A DNA stretch of 64,000 nucleotides. It comes from Bradyrhizobium tropiciagri (GTDB taxonomy: Bacteria; Pseudomonadota; Alphaproteobacteria; Rhizobiales; Xanthobacteraceae). The notes under the pieces are model-generated. The model was given only the letters and a program-made list of their open reading frames with translations, did not search any database and was not told the DNA's origin. Each line of letters begins with the position of its first letter. Position 1 is the stretch's first letter. Of this stretch, positions 7,906-16,666 are shown one piece after another. A program made the translations under genes and the position numbers. The DNA lies in the NCBI RefSeq assembly GCF_018130545.1, contig NZ_JAFCKF010000001.1, positions 434,001 through 498,000 of the forward strand, in the 5' to 3' direction.

Positions 7906-9402
7906 CTAGCCCGTCTTGATCCAGACCGCCTTGACGTTGAGATACTCCTCGACGTGCTGCTTGCCGGACTCGCGGCCGTAGCCGCTCATCTTGTAGCCGC
8001 CGAACGGCACTGCCGGGTCCATCGCCTGATAGCAATTGACCCAGACCGAGCCGGCGCGAAGCGCCTTCGCGACCTGGTGCGCCTTGCTGACATTGGTGGT
8101 CCAGACACCCGAGCCGAGGCCGAAGGTGGTGGCATTGGCGCGCTTGATCAGCTCGTCCGGATCCTTGAACGAGATCGCCGAGATCACCGGTCCGAATATC
8201 TCCTCCTGCGCGATGCGCATGTTGTCCTGCACATTGGCGAACACCGTCGGCTGCACGAAATAGCCCTTCGACAGCGCGCCCTCGGTGAGGCGGCCGCCGC
8301 CGGCAAGCGCCTTGGCGCCTTCCTTCTGGCCGATGTCGAGATAGCCGGAGACGCGGTCGAGCTGATCCTTCGACACCAGCGGCCCGATCTGGGTGTTGGG
8401 ATCGAGGCCGTTGCCGACTTGCAGCTTCTTGCCGAACTCGGCGACGCGGCCGACGAATTCGTCATAGACCTTCTGCTCGACGAACAGCCGGGTGCCGGCG
8501 CTGCAAATCTGACCGGAATTGGCGAACACCGCCATCGCGGCGCCCGGTACCGCCGCATCGAGATCGGCGTCGGCGAACACGATATCCGGCGACTTGCCGC
8601 CGAGCTCGAGCGAGACCCGCTTGAGGTTGCCGGCCGAGGCGCGGATGATCGATTGTCCGGTGATGTGCGAGCCGGTGAAGGCGACCTTGTCGACATCGGG
8701 ATGATTGGCAAGCGCAGCACCCGCGGTCTCGCCATAGCCCGGGACGACGTTGACGACGCCGGGCGGAATGCCGGCCTCCATGCAGAGCTCGCCGATGCGC
8801 AGCGAGGTCAGCGGCGATTCCTCGGCCGGCTTCAGCACCACGGTGCAGCCGGTCGCGATGGCCGGGCCGATCTTCCAGATCGATGCAGTCAGCGGCCCGT
8901 TCCAGGGGATGATGGCGCCGACCACGCCGATCGGCTCCTTCAGCGTGTAGGAGAAGATCTCGCCGGGCAGCGAGTTCTCGATGGTCTCGCCATGGATCGC
9001 GGTGGCTTGTCCCGCGTAGTAGCGCAGCATCCCGAGTGCGCGCAGTTTGTTGCCGCGGGTGCGGCTGATCGGGGCGCCCATGTCGAGTGTGTCGAGCTGG
9101 GACAATTCCTCGAAATTGGCTTCGACCAGCTCGGCGAGCTTGAGCAGCATGTTCTGCCGCTCGAACGGCTTCACCTTGCTCCACGGCCCTTCGAACGCGC
9201 GGCGCGCCGCTGCGACCGCGCGGTTGATATCCTCGGCATCGCCTTCGGCGACGGTCGCGAGCAGCTCGCCGGTTGCGGGGTTATGCGTCTCGAACTTCTT
9301 GCCGGATGCGGCGTCGATCCATTTGCCGTCGATCAGCATCTTCTTGTAGGAGCCGTCGGCGTAAGGATGGCGCGTGATCGGAATAGCCTGCGAAACAGCC
9401 AT
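7906..9402 (-). CDS. NAD(P)-dependent aldehyde dehydrogenase
   Basis: A 498-residue enzyme of the ALDH superfamily that oxidises an aldehyde to the acid. Catalytic residues are visible: Glu in SLELGGKSPDIVFAD, Cys in FANSGQICSAGTRLFVEQ, the Asn of GAIIPWNGPL and the nucleotide-binding FTGSHITGQ. The C-terminus (MDPAVPFGGYKMSGYGRE) is typical of betaine-, phenylacetaldehyde- and retinal-type ALDHs. ATG 9402 follows an AGGGAG; a start six codons upstream is less likely. Divergent from the SDR gene at 9596, which could supply an aldehyde or ketone, but a shared pathway is conjecture. Confidence 0.94.
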   Translation of the reverse strand: MAVSQAIPITRHPYADGSYKKMLIDGKWIDAASGKKFETHNPATGELLATVAEGDAEDINRAVAAARRAFEGPWSKVKPFERQNMLLKLAELVEANFEELSQLDTLDMGAPISRTRGNKLRALGMLRYYAGQATAIHGETIENSLPGEIFSYTLKEPIGVVGAIIPWNGPLTASIWKIGPAIATGCTVVLKPAEESPLTSLRIGELCMEAGIPPGVVNVVPGYGETAGAALANHPDVDKVAFTGSHITGQSIIRASAGNLKRVSLELGGKSPDIVFADADLDAAVPGAAMAVFANSGQICSAGTRLFVEQKVYDEFVGRVAEFGKKLQVGNGLDPNTQIGPLVSKDQLDRVSGYLDIGQKEGAKALAGGGRLTEGALSKGYFVQPTVFANVQDNMRIAQEEIFGPVISAISFKDPDELIKRANATTFGLGSGVWTTNVSKAHQVAKALRAGSVWVNCYQAMDPAVPFGGYKMSGYGRESGKQHVEEYLNVKAVWIKTG

Positions 9403-9595
9403 GTTTGCACTCCCTGTCAAATTTTCGGCTGAGGTGTTTTGGAAGCGTTATATCCACAATTCTACAGCGCAGGCGCGAAACCGTAAAGCCGAGCAAGCGT
9501 TGTCGAGGGCGGCAAGCATGAAAACCTCCCATGCGCCTGCGTGCATGGTACGATAGATTCTCAACCTCAGCCACATATGTGTCCGGAGACAACAG

Positions 9596-10447
9596 ATGCC
9601 TCACCCCGTGATATCAGCCAATCATGTTGCCGTGATCACCGGCGGCGCATCCGGCATCGGGCTTGCTGCCGCATTGCGGTTTGCCGAGGCCGGCATGAAG
9701 GTATGCATCGCCGATCTCGGCGATGACCGGCTGAAGGCGGCTGCGACAAAACTGTCATCGGCGGCGCCGGGTGGCGCTGGTGACATCATGACGGCGGCCG
9801 TCGACGTCAGTCGCGCGGAGGCTATCGCGGAGCTCGAGGCCGGTGTCGCAAAGCGGTTCGGCGGCACCGATCTCCTGATGAACAATGCCGGCATCCAGCC
9901 CGGCAGCGCGATGTTCGGTCCATCCGACAATTGGCAGCGCATCCTTGGCGTCAATCTGTGGGGCGTGATCAACGGCACCCAGGCGTTTGCACCCAACATG
10001 ATCAAGCGCGGCCGGCCCGGGCTGATCATCAACACCGGCTCCAAGCAGGGCATCACCACGCCGCCGGGCGACCCCGCCTACAACGTCTCCAAGGCCGGCG
10101 TGAAGGCGTTCACCGAAGCGCTGCAGCACGAGCTGCGCAACACTGACGGCTGCAAGCTCACGGCGCATCTGTTGATCCCGGGCTTTGTCTTCACCGGGCT
10201 GACCGCGCGCGGCCGGACCGAGAAGCCGGCCGGCGCCTGGACATCGGAGCAGACCGTCGACTTCATGATCGAGCGCCTCGGAGCCGGTGATTTCTACATC
10301 CTCTGCCCCGACAACGACGTGCCGCGCGCACTCGACGAACGCCGCATCCTGTGGGCCGCCGGCGACATCGTCGAGAACCGCCCGCCGCTGTCACGCTGGC
10401 ACAAGGATTTCGGCGATGCCTTCGCCGCGTTCGTGAAGGGGAAATGA
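9596..10447 (+). CDS. Short-chain dehydrogenase/reductase
   Basis: A 283-residue classical SDR. It carries the Rossmann motif TGGASGIG near residue 16, LLMNNAGIQPG, an active-site Ser in INTGSKQG and the catalytic YNVSK near 161. A GGAGA Shine-Dalgarno precedes ATG 9596. The C-terminal extension after about 205 (TEKPAGAWTSEQTVDFMIERL...LWAAGDIVENRPPLSRWHKD) is typical of SDRs seen in soil alphaproteobacteria. The substrate is unknown. Confidence 0.92.
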   Translation: MPHPVISANHVAVITGGASGIGLAAALRFAEAGMKVCIADLGDDRLKAAATKLSSAAPGGAGDIMTAAVDVSRAEAIAELEAGVAKRFGGTDLLMNNAGIQPGSAMFGPSDNWQRILGVNLWGVINGTQAFAPNMIKRGRPGLIINTGSKQGITTPPGDPAYNVSKAGVKAFTEALQHELRNTDGCKLTAHLLIPGFVFTGLTARGRTEKPAGAWTSEQTVDFMIERLGAGDFYILCPDNDVPRALDERRILWAAGDIVENRPPLSRWHKDFGDAFAAFVKGK

Positions 10448-10513
10448 GCGACACCCCTGCCGAGCTATGCGGCTGTTGGCAATGTTCTTGACGTTTATGA
10501 CGGGAGGAACGGC

Positions 10514-11005
10514 ATGTCATGCCGCGGAGTGTTCTTTGCAATCACGCCAGCGCAGGCGAATGCGCTGCTTGCTGCGAAGGACGACGACAGTGTCATGGCG
10601 CTTGTCGAGGCTATCGAGGGAACGTGGGACGAGGACAATTTGGCCGAATGCGACAAGGCTTGGGATGCGATGCATCGTTGCCTCACAGATGGCCGGCTCG
10701 AATATGGGAACGGCCCCGATCCGCTCAATCACTGCGTACTCGGACCGCGACAGCTCCATCGAGGCGACTCCTACATCGTTTCGCTGGTATCAGACGAAAA
10801 TGTTCGGGAGGCCGCCAGCGCGCTCAAGGACATCACTGAGGCGTGGTTTCGGCAGCAGTATCATACGATCGTTCCAAAGGACTATGCGCCCGAGTATGGC
10901 GAACAAGACCTGGACTATACCTGGGATTGGTTCAAGGGCGTGCAGGAGCTCTACGCAAAGGCCGCGGAGCGGGGGCGTGCCGTTATTTTCACGGTGGATC
11001 AGTGA
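10514..11005 (+). CDS. DUF1877 (YfbM-like) protein
   Basis: A 163-residue cytosolic protein of unknown function matching the DUF1877/YfbM family pattern: MSCRGVFFAITPAQANALLA at the start, EGTWDEDNLAECDKAWDAMH, the central HCVLGPRQLHRGDSYIVSLV and a C-terminal TWDWFKGVQELYAKAAERGR. A strong GGGAGGAAC Shine-Dalgarno precedes ATG 10514. It stands 66 bases after the SDR stop on the same strand, so co-transcription is possible. No activity can be inferred. Confidence 0.85.
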   Translation: MSCRGVFFAITPAQANALLAAKDDDSVMALVEAIEGTWDEDNLAECDKAWDAMHRCLTDGRLEYGNGPDPLNHCVLGPRQLHRGDSYIVSLVSDENVREAASALKDITEAWFRQQYHTIVPKDYAPEYGEQDLDYTWDWFKGVQELYAKAAERGRAVIFTVDQ

Positions 11006-11064
11006 CAGGGAGATCCATGCTGCTCGCCGGCCATGGCTATGACGGCGCTTGGATCAGAGAACAG

Positions 11065-11097
11065 TAGGATGGGTAGAGCGAAGCGAAACCCATCCTA
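11065..11097. repeat. Short palindrome TAGGATGGGT...ACCCATCCTA
   Basis: A 10-base perfect inverted repeat (11065-11074 and 11088-11097) enclosing AGAGCGAAGCGAA, downstream of the DUF1877 gene. The arm sequence and the GCGAAGCG core relate it to the larger element at 13909-13996. It may serve as a terminator-like hairpin, but there is no T tract. Confidence 0.7.
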
Positions 11098-11112
11098 CGC
11101 ATCACGCGCTTC

Positions 11113-11493
11113 CTAATTCGCCCGCACGTGCACCCGTGTCGCCGGCTGCGCCACCAGCGCCTCGCCGAGCTCGCTCTGCTGGGCGCGCGGGATCGAGAAG
11201 CAGACGCTGAAGCCGTCCGACGTCTTCAGCGTCATCATGCCCTGGGCCGGATCGGTCGACTGCTCGATGGTCCAAGAATCCAGCGGATAGGCGTAGCGCA
11301 GCGACTGGTCGCCGAAGCGGGTCTGCAACGCCTTGCTGATCAGGCCAGGCAACGTCATCACCAGCGCGCCGACCTGGTTGATCGACAGGCGGATGGTTGC
11401 CGGCTCGCCCTTGCCGTCCACGAACCCCAGCGAAATGGCGCAACCGTCGGACGCGACTTCGCAGGTGGTGAGTTCCTGGGTTTCGATCTGCAT
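11113..11493 (-). CDS. Conserved hypothetical protein, 126 residues
   Basis: A soluble protein without recognisable domain: MQIETQELTTCEVASDGCAI at the start, a beta-rich middle, and a C-terminus ARPATR-like (VAQPATRVHVRAN). I prefer ATG 11493, which is preceded by CCGGAGTG, over the upstream in-frame ATG 11523. No signal peptide or membrane segment is visible. Codon use looks native. It points away from the aldehyde dehydrogenase at 11853. Function unknown. Confidence 0.72.
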   Translation of the reverse strand: MQIETQELTTCEVASDGCAISLGFVDGKGEPATIRLSINQVGALVMTLPGLISKALQTRFGDQSLRYAYPLDSWTIEQSTDPAQGMMTLKTSDGFSVCFSIPRAQQSELGEALVAQPATRVHVRAN

Positions 11494-11852
11494 GCCGGCA
11501 CTCCGGATTATCGTTATATTCATTCCAATATATCGTGAAGACGACGAGCGTCCAGCCCCAGTATAGGGGGTGCGCGTCCGCCCCGGTCGCAGGCGGCGTT
11601 AGAATACATTGAAGCGCAGGCCGCTCCGGTTGACGCCGGACCGGCGGCGGCGAATATACGATCACGAAGCCAAGGCTGAATTCTCGACTGAATTTTTCGG
11701 CTGATTTTTCTTTGACATTTCCTCAGGATTTCAGGCGGTTCGGCGCGATGCCGGGCGCCCGCTGATGGCCGTGGCTTCCGTTCCGCATGCGTGATATATG
11801 ACGGGATATAGCGAGGCCCGAACGGCCCGTTTCACCAGGGAGAGCGAAGCCT
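11494..11852. promoter_or_regulatory. 359-base divergent intergenic region
   Basis: It separates the hypothetical gene (minus) from the aldehyde dehydrogenase (plus). A perfect -35 hexamer TTGACA lies at 11712-11717 but has no convincing -10 at normal spacing. A small CCCC-AGTATA-GGGG hairpin lies at 11556-11569. I see no further coding sequence or RNA gene. Confidence 0.35.
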
Positions 11853-13262
11853 ATGAGTGATTACAGTCTTCTCATCGACGGCAAGATGGTACCCGGCGAC
11901 AGCACGATGCCGGTGCTCAATCCGGCGACCGAAGAGGTGGTGGCGCAATGCCCGCGCGCCTCCAAGGAACAGCTCGACAAGGCGGTCGCCGCCGCGAAGG
12001 CCGCCTACCCGGCCTGGGCCGCCACGCCGATGGCTGAGCGCCGCAAGCTCATCATCAAGATGGCCGAGGTGATCGAAGCCAACACCAACGAGCTCGCGCG
12101 GATCCTGACCAGCGAACAAGGCAAGCCGCTCGCCGATGCCACCGGCGAAGTCATGGGCATGGCCGGCTTCTTCCGTTATCTCGGCTCGCTGGAACTGCCG
12201 ATGCGCGTGATCGAGAATTCCGGCGACCGCAAGGTCGAGGCCTATCGCCGCCCGCTCGGCGTGGTCGGCGCGATCATTCCCTGGAATTATCCGCTGCTGA
12301 TCCTGGCGTTCAAGCTGCCGTCGGCGCTGCTCGCCGGCAACACTTTGGTGGTGAAGCCCGCCCCGACCACGCCGCTGGCCTCGCTGCGCTTCGCCGAGCT
12401 GGTCAAGGACATCCTGCCGAAGGGCGTGTTGAACTTCATCGCCGACGCCAACGATCTCGGCGATCACATGACCAAGCATCCGGACATTCGCAAGATCTCC
12501 TTCACCGGCTCGACCGCGACCGGCCAGAAGGTGATGGCGAGCGCATCCCAGACCCTGAAGCGGATCACGCTCGAGCTCGGCGGCAACGATGCCGGCATCG
12601 TGCTCGACGACGTCGATCCGAAGAAGGTCGCACCCGGCATCTTCGAAGGCGCGTTCCAGAACTCCGGCCAGGTCTGCCTCGCCATCAAGCGGCTCTATGT
12701 GCACGAGTCGGTCTATGACGAGATCTGCAACGAGCTGGTCGCGATCGCCAAGAACACCGTGGTCGATGACGGCTCCAAGCAGGGCACCAAGCTCGGGCCG
12801 CTGCAGAACAAGATGCAGTACGAGAAGGTGAAGGCGTTCCTCGACGACGCCCGCAAGAACGGCAACGTGATCGCCGGCGGCGCCGCAATGGACCGCCCCG
12901 GCTACTTCATCGAGCCAACCATCGTCCGCGACATCAAGGAGGGCTCCAAGCTGGTCGACGAGGAGCAGTTCGGCCCGGTGCTGCCGGTGATCAAATATTC
13001 CGACAAGGATGACGTGATCCGCCGCGCCAACGCCACCACCTACGGTCTCGGCGCGTCGGTGTGGTCGTCGGACATCAAGCGGGCGCATGAGATCGCGACC
13101 CAGATCGAGGCCGGCACGGTGTGGATCAACAAGCACCTCGACATGGCCCCGAACATTCCGTTCGGCGGCGCCAAGCAGTCGGGCATCGGCACCGAATTCG
13201 CCGAGGAAGGCCTCGCCGAATTCACCCAGCTGCAGATCATCAACGGCCCGCCCGCCGCCTGA
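11853..13262 (+). CDS. NAD(P)-dependent aldehyde dehydrogenase
   Basis: A 469-residue ALDH, not closely similar to the one at 7906. It has GAIIPWNYPLLI, the nucleotide loop SFTGSTATGQKV, Glu in TLELGGNDAGIVL and catalytic Cys in FQNSGQVCLAIKRLYV. The Asn-Asp of GGNDAG and the short N-terminus resemble the succinate-semialdehyde / aldehyde dehydrogenase subgroup, but the substrate is uncertain. An AGGGAGAG Shine-Dalgarno precedes ATG 11853. The DUF2478 gene follows after 70 bases on the same strand, so the two may form an operon. Confidence 0.94.
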   Translation: MSDYSLLIDGKMVPGDSTMPVLNPATEEVVAQCPRASKEQLDKAVAAAKAAYPAWAATPMAERRKLIIKMAEVIEANTNELARILTSEQGKPLADATGEVMGMAGFFRYLGSLELPMRVIENSGDRKVEAYRRPLGVVGAIIPWNYPLLILAFKLPSALLAGNTLVVKPAPTTPLASLRFAELVKDILPKGVLNFIADANDLGDHMTKHPDIRKISFTGSTATGQKVMASASQTLKRITLELGGNDAGIVLDDVDPKKVAPGIFEGAFQNSGQVCLAIKRLYVHESVYDEICNELVAIAKNTVVDDGSKQGTKLGPLQNKMQYEKVKAFLDDARKNGNVIAGGAAMDRPGYFIEPTIVRDIKEGSKLVDEEQFGPVLPVIKYSDKDDVIRRANATTYGLGASVWSSDIKRAHEIATQIEAGTVWINKHLDMAPNIPFGGAKQSGIGTEFAEEGLAEFTQLQIINGPPAA

Positions 13263-13332
13263 TCCAACAACATGCGGCCGCGTTGCTCTTGCGCCGCGGC
13301 CGCCCTCTCCTCCACAACGAACAGAGCCCATC

Positions 13333-13893
13333 ATGTTCGATGCTCAATGCGACCTCGCCGCCCTGGTCTATGACGACAATGACGATCCCGACGCCGTGCT
13401 GCGCGATTTCGCCGCCGACCTGAAGGCGCAGGGCACACGCGTGGTCGGCATGGTACAGACCGGCCAATGCGCCGATTCCAGCCTGTCGGCGGTGCTGGTG
13501 CATAGCGGCGAGACGCTGCTGCTGGCGCAGCCGCCGGCACCGGGTGCGACGGGCTGCAAGCTCGATCTGTCGCGGCTGCAGGCCGCAGGCGCCCGCGTCG
13601 CCGATGCGCTCGCTGATGGCGCCGATCTCGTCATCGTCAACCGCTTCGGCAAGCGGGAACGCGACGGCAAGGGCCTCGGCTTCGTGATCGAACGCGCCCT
13701 CGACACCGATATTCCGGTCGTGATCGCGGTGTCGCGCGCGAGCTTTGGCGACTGGATCAAGTTCGCCGGCGGCATGAGCGTGAAGCTCGCCTGCGACCGC
13801 CACGCGCTGGACGCTTGGTGGCGCAACGTCTCGCTTCGGACCGCCGCCCGGATCGCGCCGGATCACACCACGGTCTGCGAGGCGTTCAAGTAG
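13333..13893 (+). CDS. DUF2478 domain protein
   Basis: A 186-residue soluble protein of the DUF2478 family, whose members often occur near molybdenum transport or cofactor genes (established genomic association, no proven biochemistry). Seen here: the opening LAALVYDDNDDPDAVLRDFA, the central DGADLVIVNRFGKRERDGKG and DIPVVIAVSRASFGDWIKFAGG, which look like a P-loop-like nucleoside-binding fold without a classical Walker A. ATG 13333 is where the family similarity begins; the frame is open further upstream inside the aldehyde dehydrogenase gene. Links to the ModE-type and Mos/Tup genes in this window are suggestive only. Confidence 0.85.
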   Translation: MFDAQCDLAALVYDDNDDPDAVLRDFAADLKAQGTRVVGMVQTGQCADSSLSAVLVHSGETLLLAQPPAPGATGCKLDLSRLQAAGARVADALADGADLVIVNRFGKRERDGKGLGFVIERALDTDIPVVIAVSRASFGDWIKFAGGMSVKLACDRHALDAWWRNVSLRTAARIAPDHTTVCEAFK

Positions 13894-13908
13894 CCGGCTT
13901 CGTAGCTT

Positions 13909-13996
13909 CGTAGGGTGGGTTAGCCGAAGGCGTAACCCACCGACTTTGCTCATCGCGGGAAAAATGGTGGGTTACGCTTCGCTAACCCACCCTACG
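13909..13996. repeat. Large palindromic element, CGTAGGGTGGGTTAGC ends
   Basis: Perfect 16-base inverted ends (13909-13924 and 13981-13996), with inner arms CGTAACCCACC / GGTGGGTTACG. It follows the DUF2478 stop codon and could fold into a long cruciform or RNA hairpin. A degenerate relative (GATGGGTTAGCAACCCACCC) occurs at 14157-14176. Confidence 0.85.
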
Positions 13997-14005
13997 GCAC
14001 CATCA

Positions 14006-14139
14006 CCGTCATCCCCGCGCAAAGGCTTTGCCTTTGTCGCTGGAGGAGCGCGCTCTTGCACGCGTCTCGAAGGATCGACGGCCACCGGCCGGGCCGTGCA
14101 TGCTTCGAGGCTCGCTCCGCTCGCACCTCAGGATGACGG
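14006..14139. repeat. Interspersed palindromic element, copy 2
   Basis: It shares a long core (CGCGTCTCGAAGGATCGACG through CTCGCACCTCAGGATGACGG, a few mismatches) with the element at 2991-3092. The left half is expanded by a small extra hairpin (AAAGGCTTTGCCTTT near 14021), making the copy about 30 bases longer. Confidence 0.8.
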
Positions 14140-14192
14140 TACAAGCAGAATCGCAGGATGGGTTAGCAACCCACCCACCGCAACAGCAACGC

Positions 14193-14414
14193 CTACAGCG
14201 TTTCCTGCTTGTGGTCGCAGTTCTTGCAGGTGAACTTGACGCGGGACTGGCCCTTTTCCGCCTGCACCCGGTTCGGCGCGCCGCACTTGCCGCAGACCGC
14301 CTCGATCCGGGTCATGCCCTGCTTGATGACCAGGTTCCGCTTTTCCATGGTCTCGCGGATCAGGCGATCGGCCTCCTCGCGCAACGATTGCTTCGACATC
14401 ATCCCACCGGTCAT
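14193..14414 (-). CDS. Small zinc-ribbon protein
   Basis: A 73-residue protein with an N-terminal charged helix (SLREEADRLIRETMEKRNL) and a C-terminal four-cysteine zinc ribbon: CGKCGAPN and CKNCDHKQ. Such ribbons bind zinc and commonly contact nucleic acid or protein. Start is uncertain: ATG 14414 or the paired ATGs at 14402/14399. It stands alone between repeats and the nitroreductase operon, on the same strand as that operon. Function unknown. Confidence 0.75.
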   Translation of the reverse strand: MTGGMMSKQSLREEADRLIRETMEKRNLVIKQGMTRIEAVCGKCGAPNRVQAEKGQSRVKFTCKNCDHKQETL

Positions 14415-14552
14415 TGGTTAGCTGGCGGCGTCATAGCACGACCCCGTGAAGTTTTGACAGCCGGTATCGCGCTCTTTTTGTGAGCGCATCCTAATGCGGA
14501 TTCGAGCGAAGCGGATAGCGGTTCGCGTGACGAAACCCGTCAAGACAAAATT

Positions 14553-15548
14553 CTAGACGATCAGTTGCTCGACCGGCAGCCGGAAATGCCGGGGTTTCAC
14601 CGGTTTTGCCGATCGCCCGACGCGGAACACGTTGACGAGGCGCAGCTCGCCGCCGATCCGGGCAAGTTTCCGCAGCCGATCGTTGAAGTCGGGATGATCT
14701 GATAGCGCCGAGATCGGACAGGCCGCGAAACCGGCGCGATCGATCTCCAGCCAGCTGCGATAGAAATGCCGCCCGGTCGTGAGTGGATCCTCACCGACCG
14801 GACGGCAGAACAGCACGATCGCCGCTGCCGAGGCAGTCTTGGCGCTGTCGGCGAGCAGGGCTGCGGCGAGGCCGAGACGGTCCAGCGGCTTGAACAGGCT
14901 GCCGAGCACATAGCGGGCGGCGGTGGCCTCCACCGCATTCATGGCGAGCGCATCGCGGTTGAGGCCGTCGTGCAAATAATGCGGATGGCCGGGCGACAAC
15001 CGCATCCATTCCAGCAGTTCGGCCCTGTAGTCGTCACCGCGGACAAAGGAGTACTCAGCCTGGTCGGCCCAGCCCGCGATATCGGCAATTGCGGGGCGAT
15101 CCCCAATGCAGACCAGATCGTCACGCGCGACGGCAAGCTGTACCAGTGATGCGCCGTCTTCCGGCGACGCCACAAACTTGCCGCGCCACGACATGCGACG
15201 CGTCACGAGGCCGGCCAGCGGATCGGGCGCGACACCTTGCCTGATCGCAAAGCTGCACAGCGCGGCAGATTGCGGCGACAGCGGCTGCTCGATCGTCGTC
15301 ATCGCCGTGATGGCAAGACCGCGGCGGTTGAGCGCGAGGCTCATACCCTCCAGCGCCGCGCCGTGCGAGACCAGAACATCATGGCCCGAGGGATCAGCGA
15401 CCGGCGCGCGCACAGAGGTATCGTCGACCAGCGCCAGGCGCTCGCCGTCGAGCAAGCGCCAGCGGGTCGGCTGGATGTTGTGGACGCTCGGCGCCAGCCG
15501 CGCCTCCGCGACCAGCTCGCGCAGTAAATCGGGCGTCAGCGCGCTCAT
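14553..15548 (-). CDS. Acg-type nitroreductase-fold flavoprotein (gene 5 of ThiF operon)
   Basis: A 331-residue protein with the double-nitroreductase arrangement of mycobacterial Acg. The signature RLAPSVHNIQPTRW is at residues 17-30, and a second half contains ARYVLGSLFKPLDRLG and ILFCRPVG-type sequence (AIVLFCRPVGEDPLTTGRHF). Such proteins bind or sequester FMN, and some reduce or dehydrogenate small substrates. Its ATG overlaps the stop of the preceding GNAT-like gene by four bases (15545-15548), so translation is coupled. It is the last gene of a five-gene unit. In peptide-modifying clusters nitroreductase-fold enzymes oxidise azolines or peptide backbones, but no azole machinery is seen here. 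Confidence 0.88.
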   Translation of the reverse strand: MSALTPDLLRELVAEARLAPSVHNIQPTRWRLLDGERLALVDDTSVRAPVADPSGHDVLVSHGAALEGMSLALNRRGLAITAMTTIEQPLSPQSAALCSFAIRQGVAPDPLAGLVTRRMSWRGKFVASPEDGASLVQLAVARDDLVCIGDRPAIADIAGWADQAEYSFVRGDDYRAELLEWMRLSPGHPHYLHDGLNRDALAMNAVEATAARYVLGSLFKPLDRLGLAAALLADSAKTASAAAIVLFCRPVGEDPLTTGRHFYRSWLEIDRAGFAACPISALSDHPDFNDRLRKLARIGGELRLVNVFRVGRSAKPVKPRHFRLPVEQLIV

Positions 15549-16666
15549 GCCGCGGCCAGTCGCTTGGTGAACAGGTGCAGCCGGTGTAGCGGCTGGGCGC
15601 CGACCTTCTCGACCTGGCGCAGCGAGGGGCCGTTGATATCTGCGATCCAGGTGCCGCCGAGCGTACGGTAGCCGGCCTGCTGCAACGCCAGCGCGGTGCG
15701 GTACAGCATCGCGCCGTTGAGGCCGCGATTATGCAGGTCGCGGCAAACCGACTGATAGATCAGCACGGCGCGGGTGTTCAGCATGCGGTGCTGCACGAAT
15801 CTGAACGGCGCCGACAATCCGACCCGGCCGCCGATCGCCTTGATCAGCGGATTGAGGTCCGGGATCGCGATGATCGCGCCGGCGGGCCGGCCGCGGTGAT
15901 AGACCACCGTCGAAATCCGCTTGTCGATGATCCACATCATGTCGCCGGCCTGGAACAGATATTCGGCCGCGGTCGGCGGCACGAACATCGGGTTGTCGGC
16001 AAAGCCGTCATTGAGGATCAGCCGCGCATCCTCCAGCCGCACCTTGAACGCGGAGCGCTTGATCGGCTGCCACACGAAATCCTTGTCGGCCAGCACCGCG
16101 CGCTGCTTGTCGCCGAGCAGCTGCTCCGGCTTGCCGCCGTCGAGCGCGATCTCGAACGTCGTCATCGGGAAGGTCGCGGCGTAACCGGTACGTTCGAGAT
16201 GCTGCGCGATGTGCGGCGGCGACCACATCATGTCGGTGAACGGCGCATGGTCGAATCCGTCGGTCATCACGCCGATCTGCTGCATCGCCGTCAGATTGAA
16301 ATTGCCGGCGACCCGGCTCATGCCGCGCGCGGACAGCCATTGCTCGGCGGCGCGCAGCAGCGCATCGGCCACCTCGACGTCTTCGATACAGTCGAAGAAG
16401 CCGAACGCGCCGTGGCGGGTGCCGTGCTTGCGGTTCGATGCGTCATGGATCGAGGCGGCGATGCGGCCGACCGGCCGGCCGTCGCGATGCGCCGAGAACA
16501 GCGCATAACGGCCGTGGCCTTCGATGATGAACGGGTTCTTCGCCGGGTCGAACATCCGGTCGAAATCGCTCCACAGCGGCGGCACATAGAGGCTGTCGGG
16601 CCCATAGGCATTGAGCGCGGCGTCGAACGCCGCCCTGCGATCGCCCTCGCGGAGCTCAAGCGTCAT
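15545..16666 (-). CDS. GNAT-like acyltransferase-fold protein (gene 4 of ThiF operon)
   Basis: A 373-residue protein matching a widespread, uncharacterised GNAT-like family. The characteristic stretches are DGRPVGRIAASIHDASNRKH, HGAFGFFDCIEDVEVADALL, EQWLSARGMSRVAGNFNLT and a C-terminal half with TRAVLIYQSVCRDLHNRGLN and YRTLGGTWIADINGPSL, suggesting two GNAT-like halves. The start ATG 16666 overlaps the upstream stop as ATGA. It could transfer an acyl or aminoacyl group onto the product of the ThiF-like enzyme. Substrate unknown. Confidence 0.82.
   Translation of the reverse strand: MTLELREGDRRAAFDAALNAYGPDSLYVPPLWSDFDRMFDPAKNPFIIEGHGRYALFSAHRDGRPVGRIAASIHDASNRKHGTRHGAFGFFDCIEDVEVADALLRAAEQWLSARGMSRVAGNFNLTAMQQIGVMTDGFDHAPFTDMMWSPPHIAQHLERTGYAATFPMTTFEIALDGGKPEQLLGDKQRAVLADKDFVWQPIKRSAFKVRLEDARLILNDGFADNPMFVPPTAAEYLFQAGDMMWIIDKRISTVVYHRGRPAGAIIAIPDLNPLIKAIGGRVGLSAPFRFVQHRMLNTRAVLIYQSVCRDLHNRGLNGAMLYRTALALQQAGYRTLGGTWIADINGPSLRQVEKVGAQPLHRLHLFTKRLAAA

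Noticed and set aside
13909-14139. Possible CRISPR-like array or tandem repeat
   Set aside because: There are two unrelated palindromes side by side, with no regularly spaced identical repeats and no cas genes.
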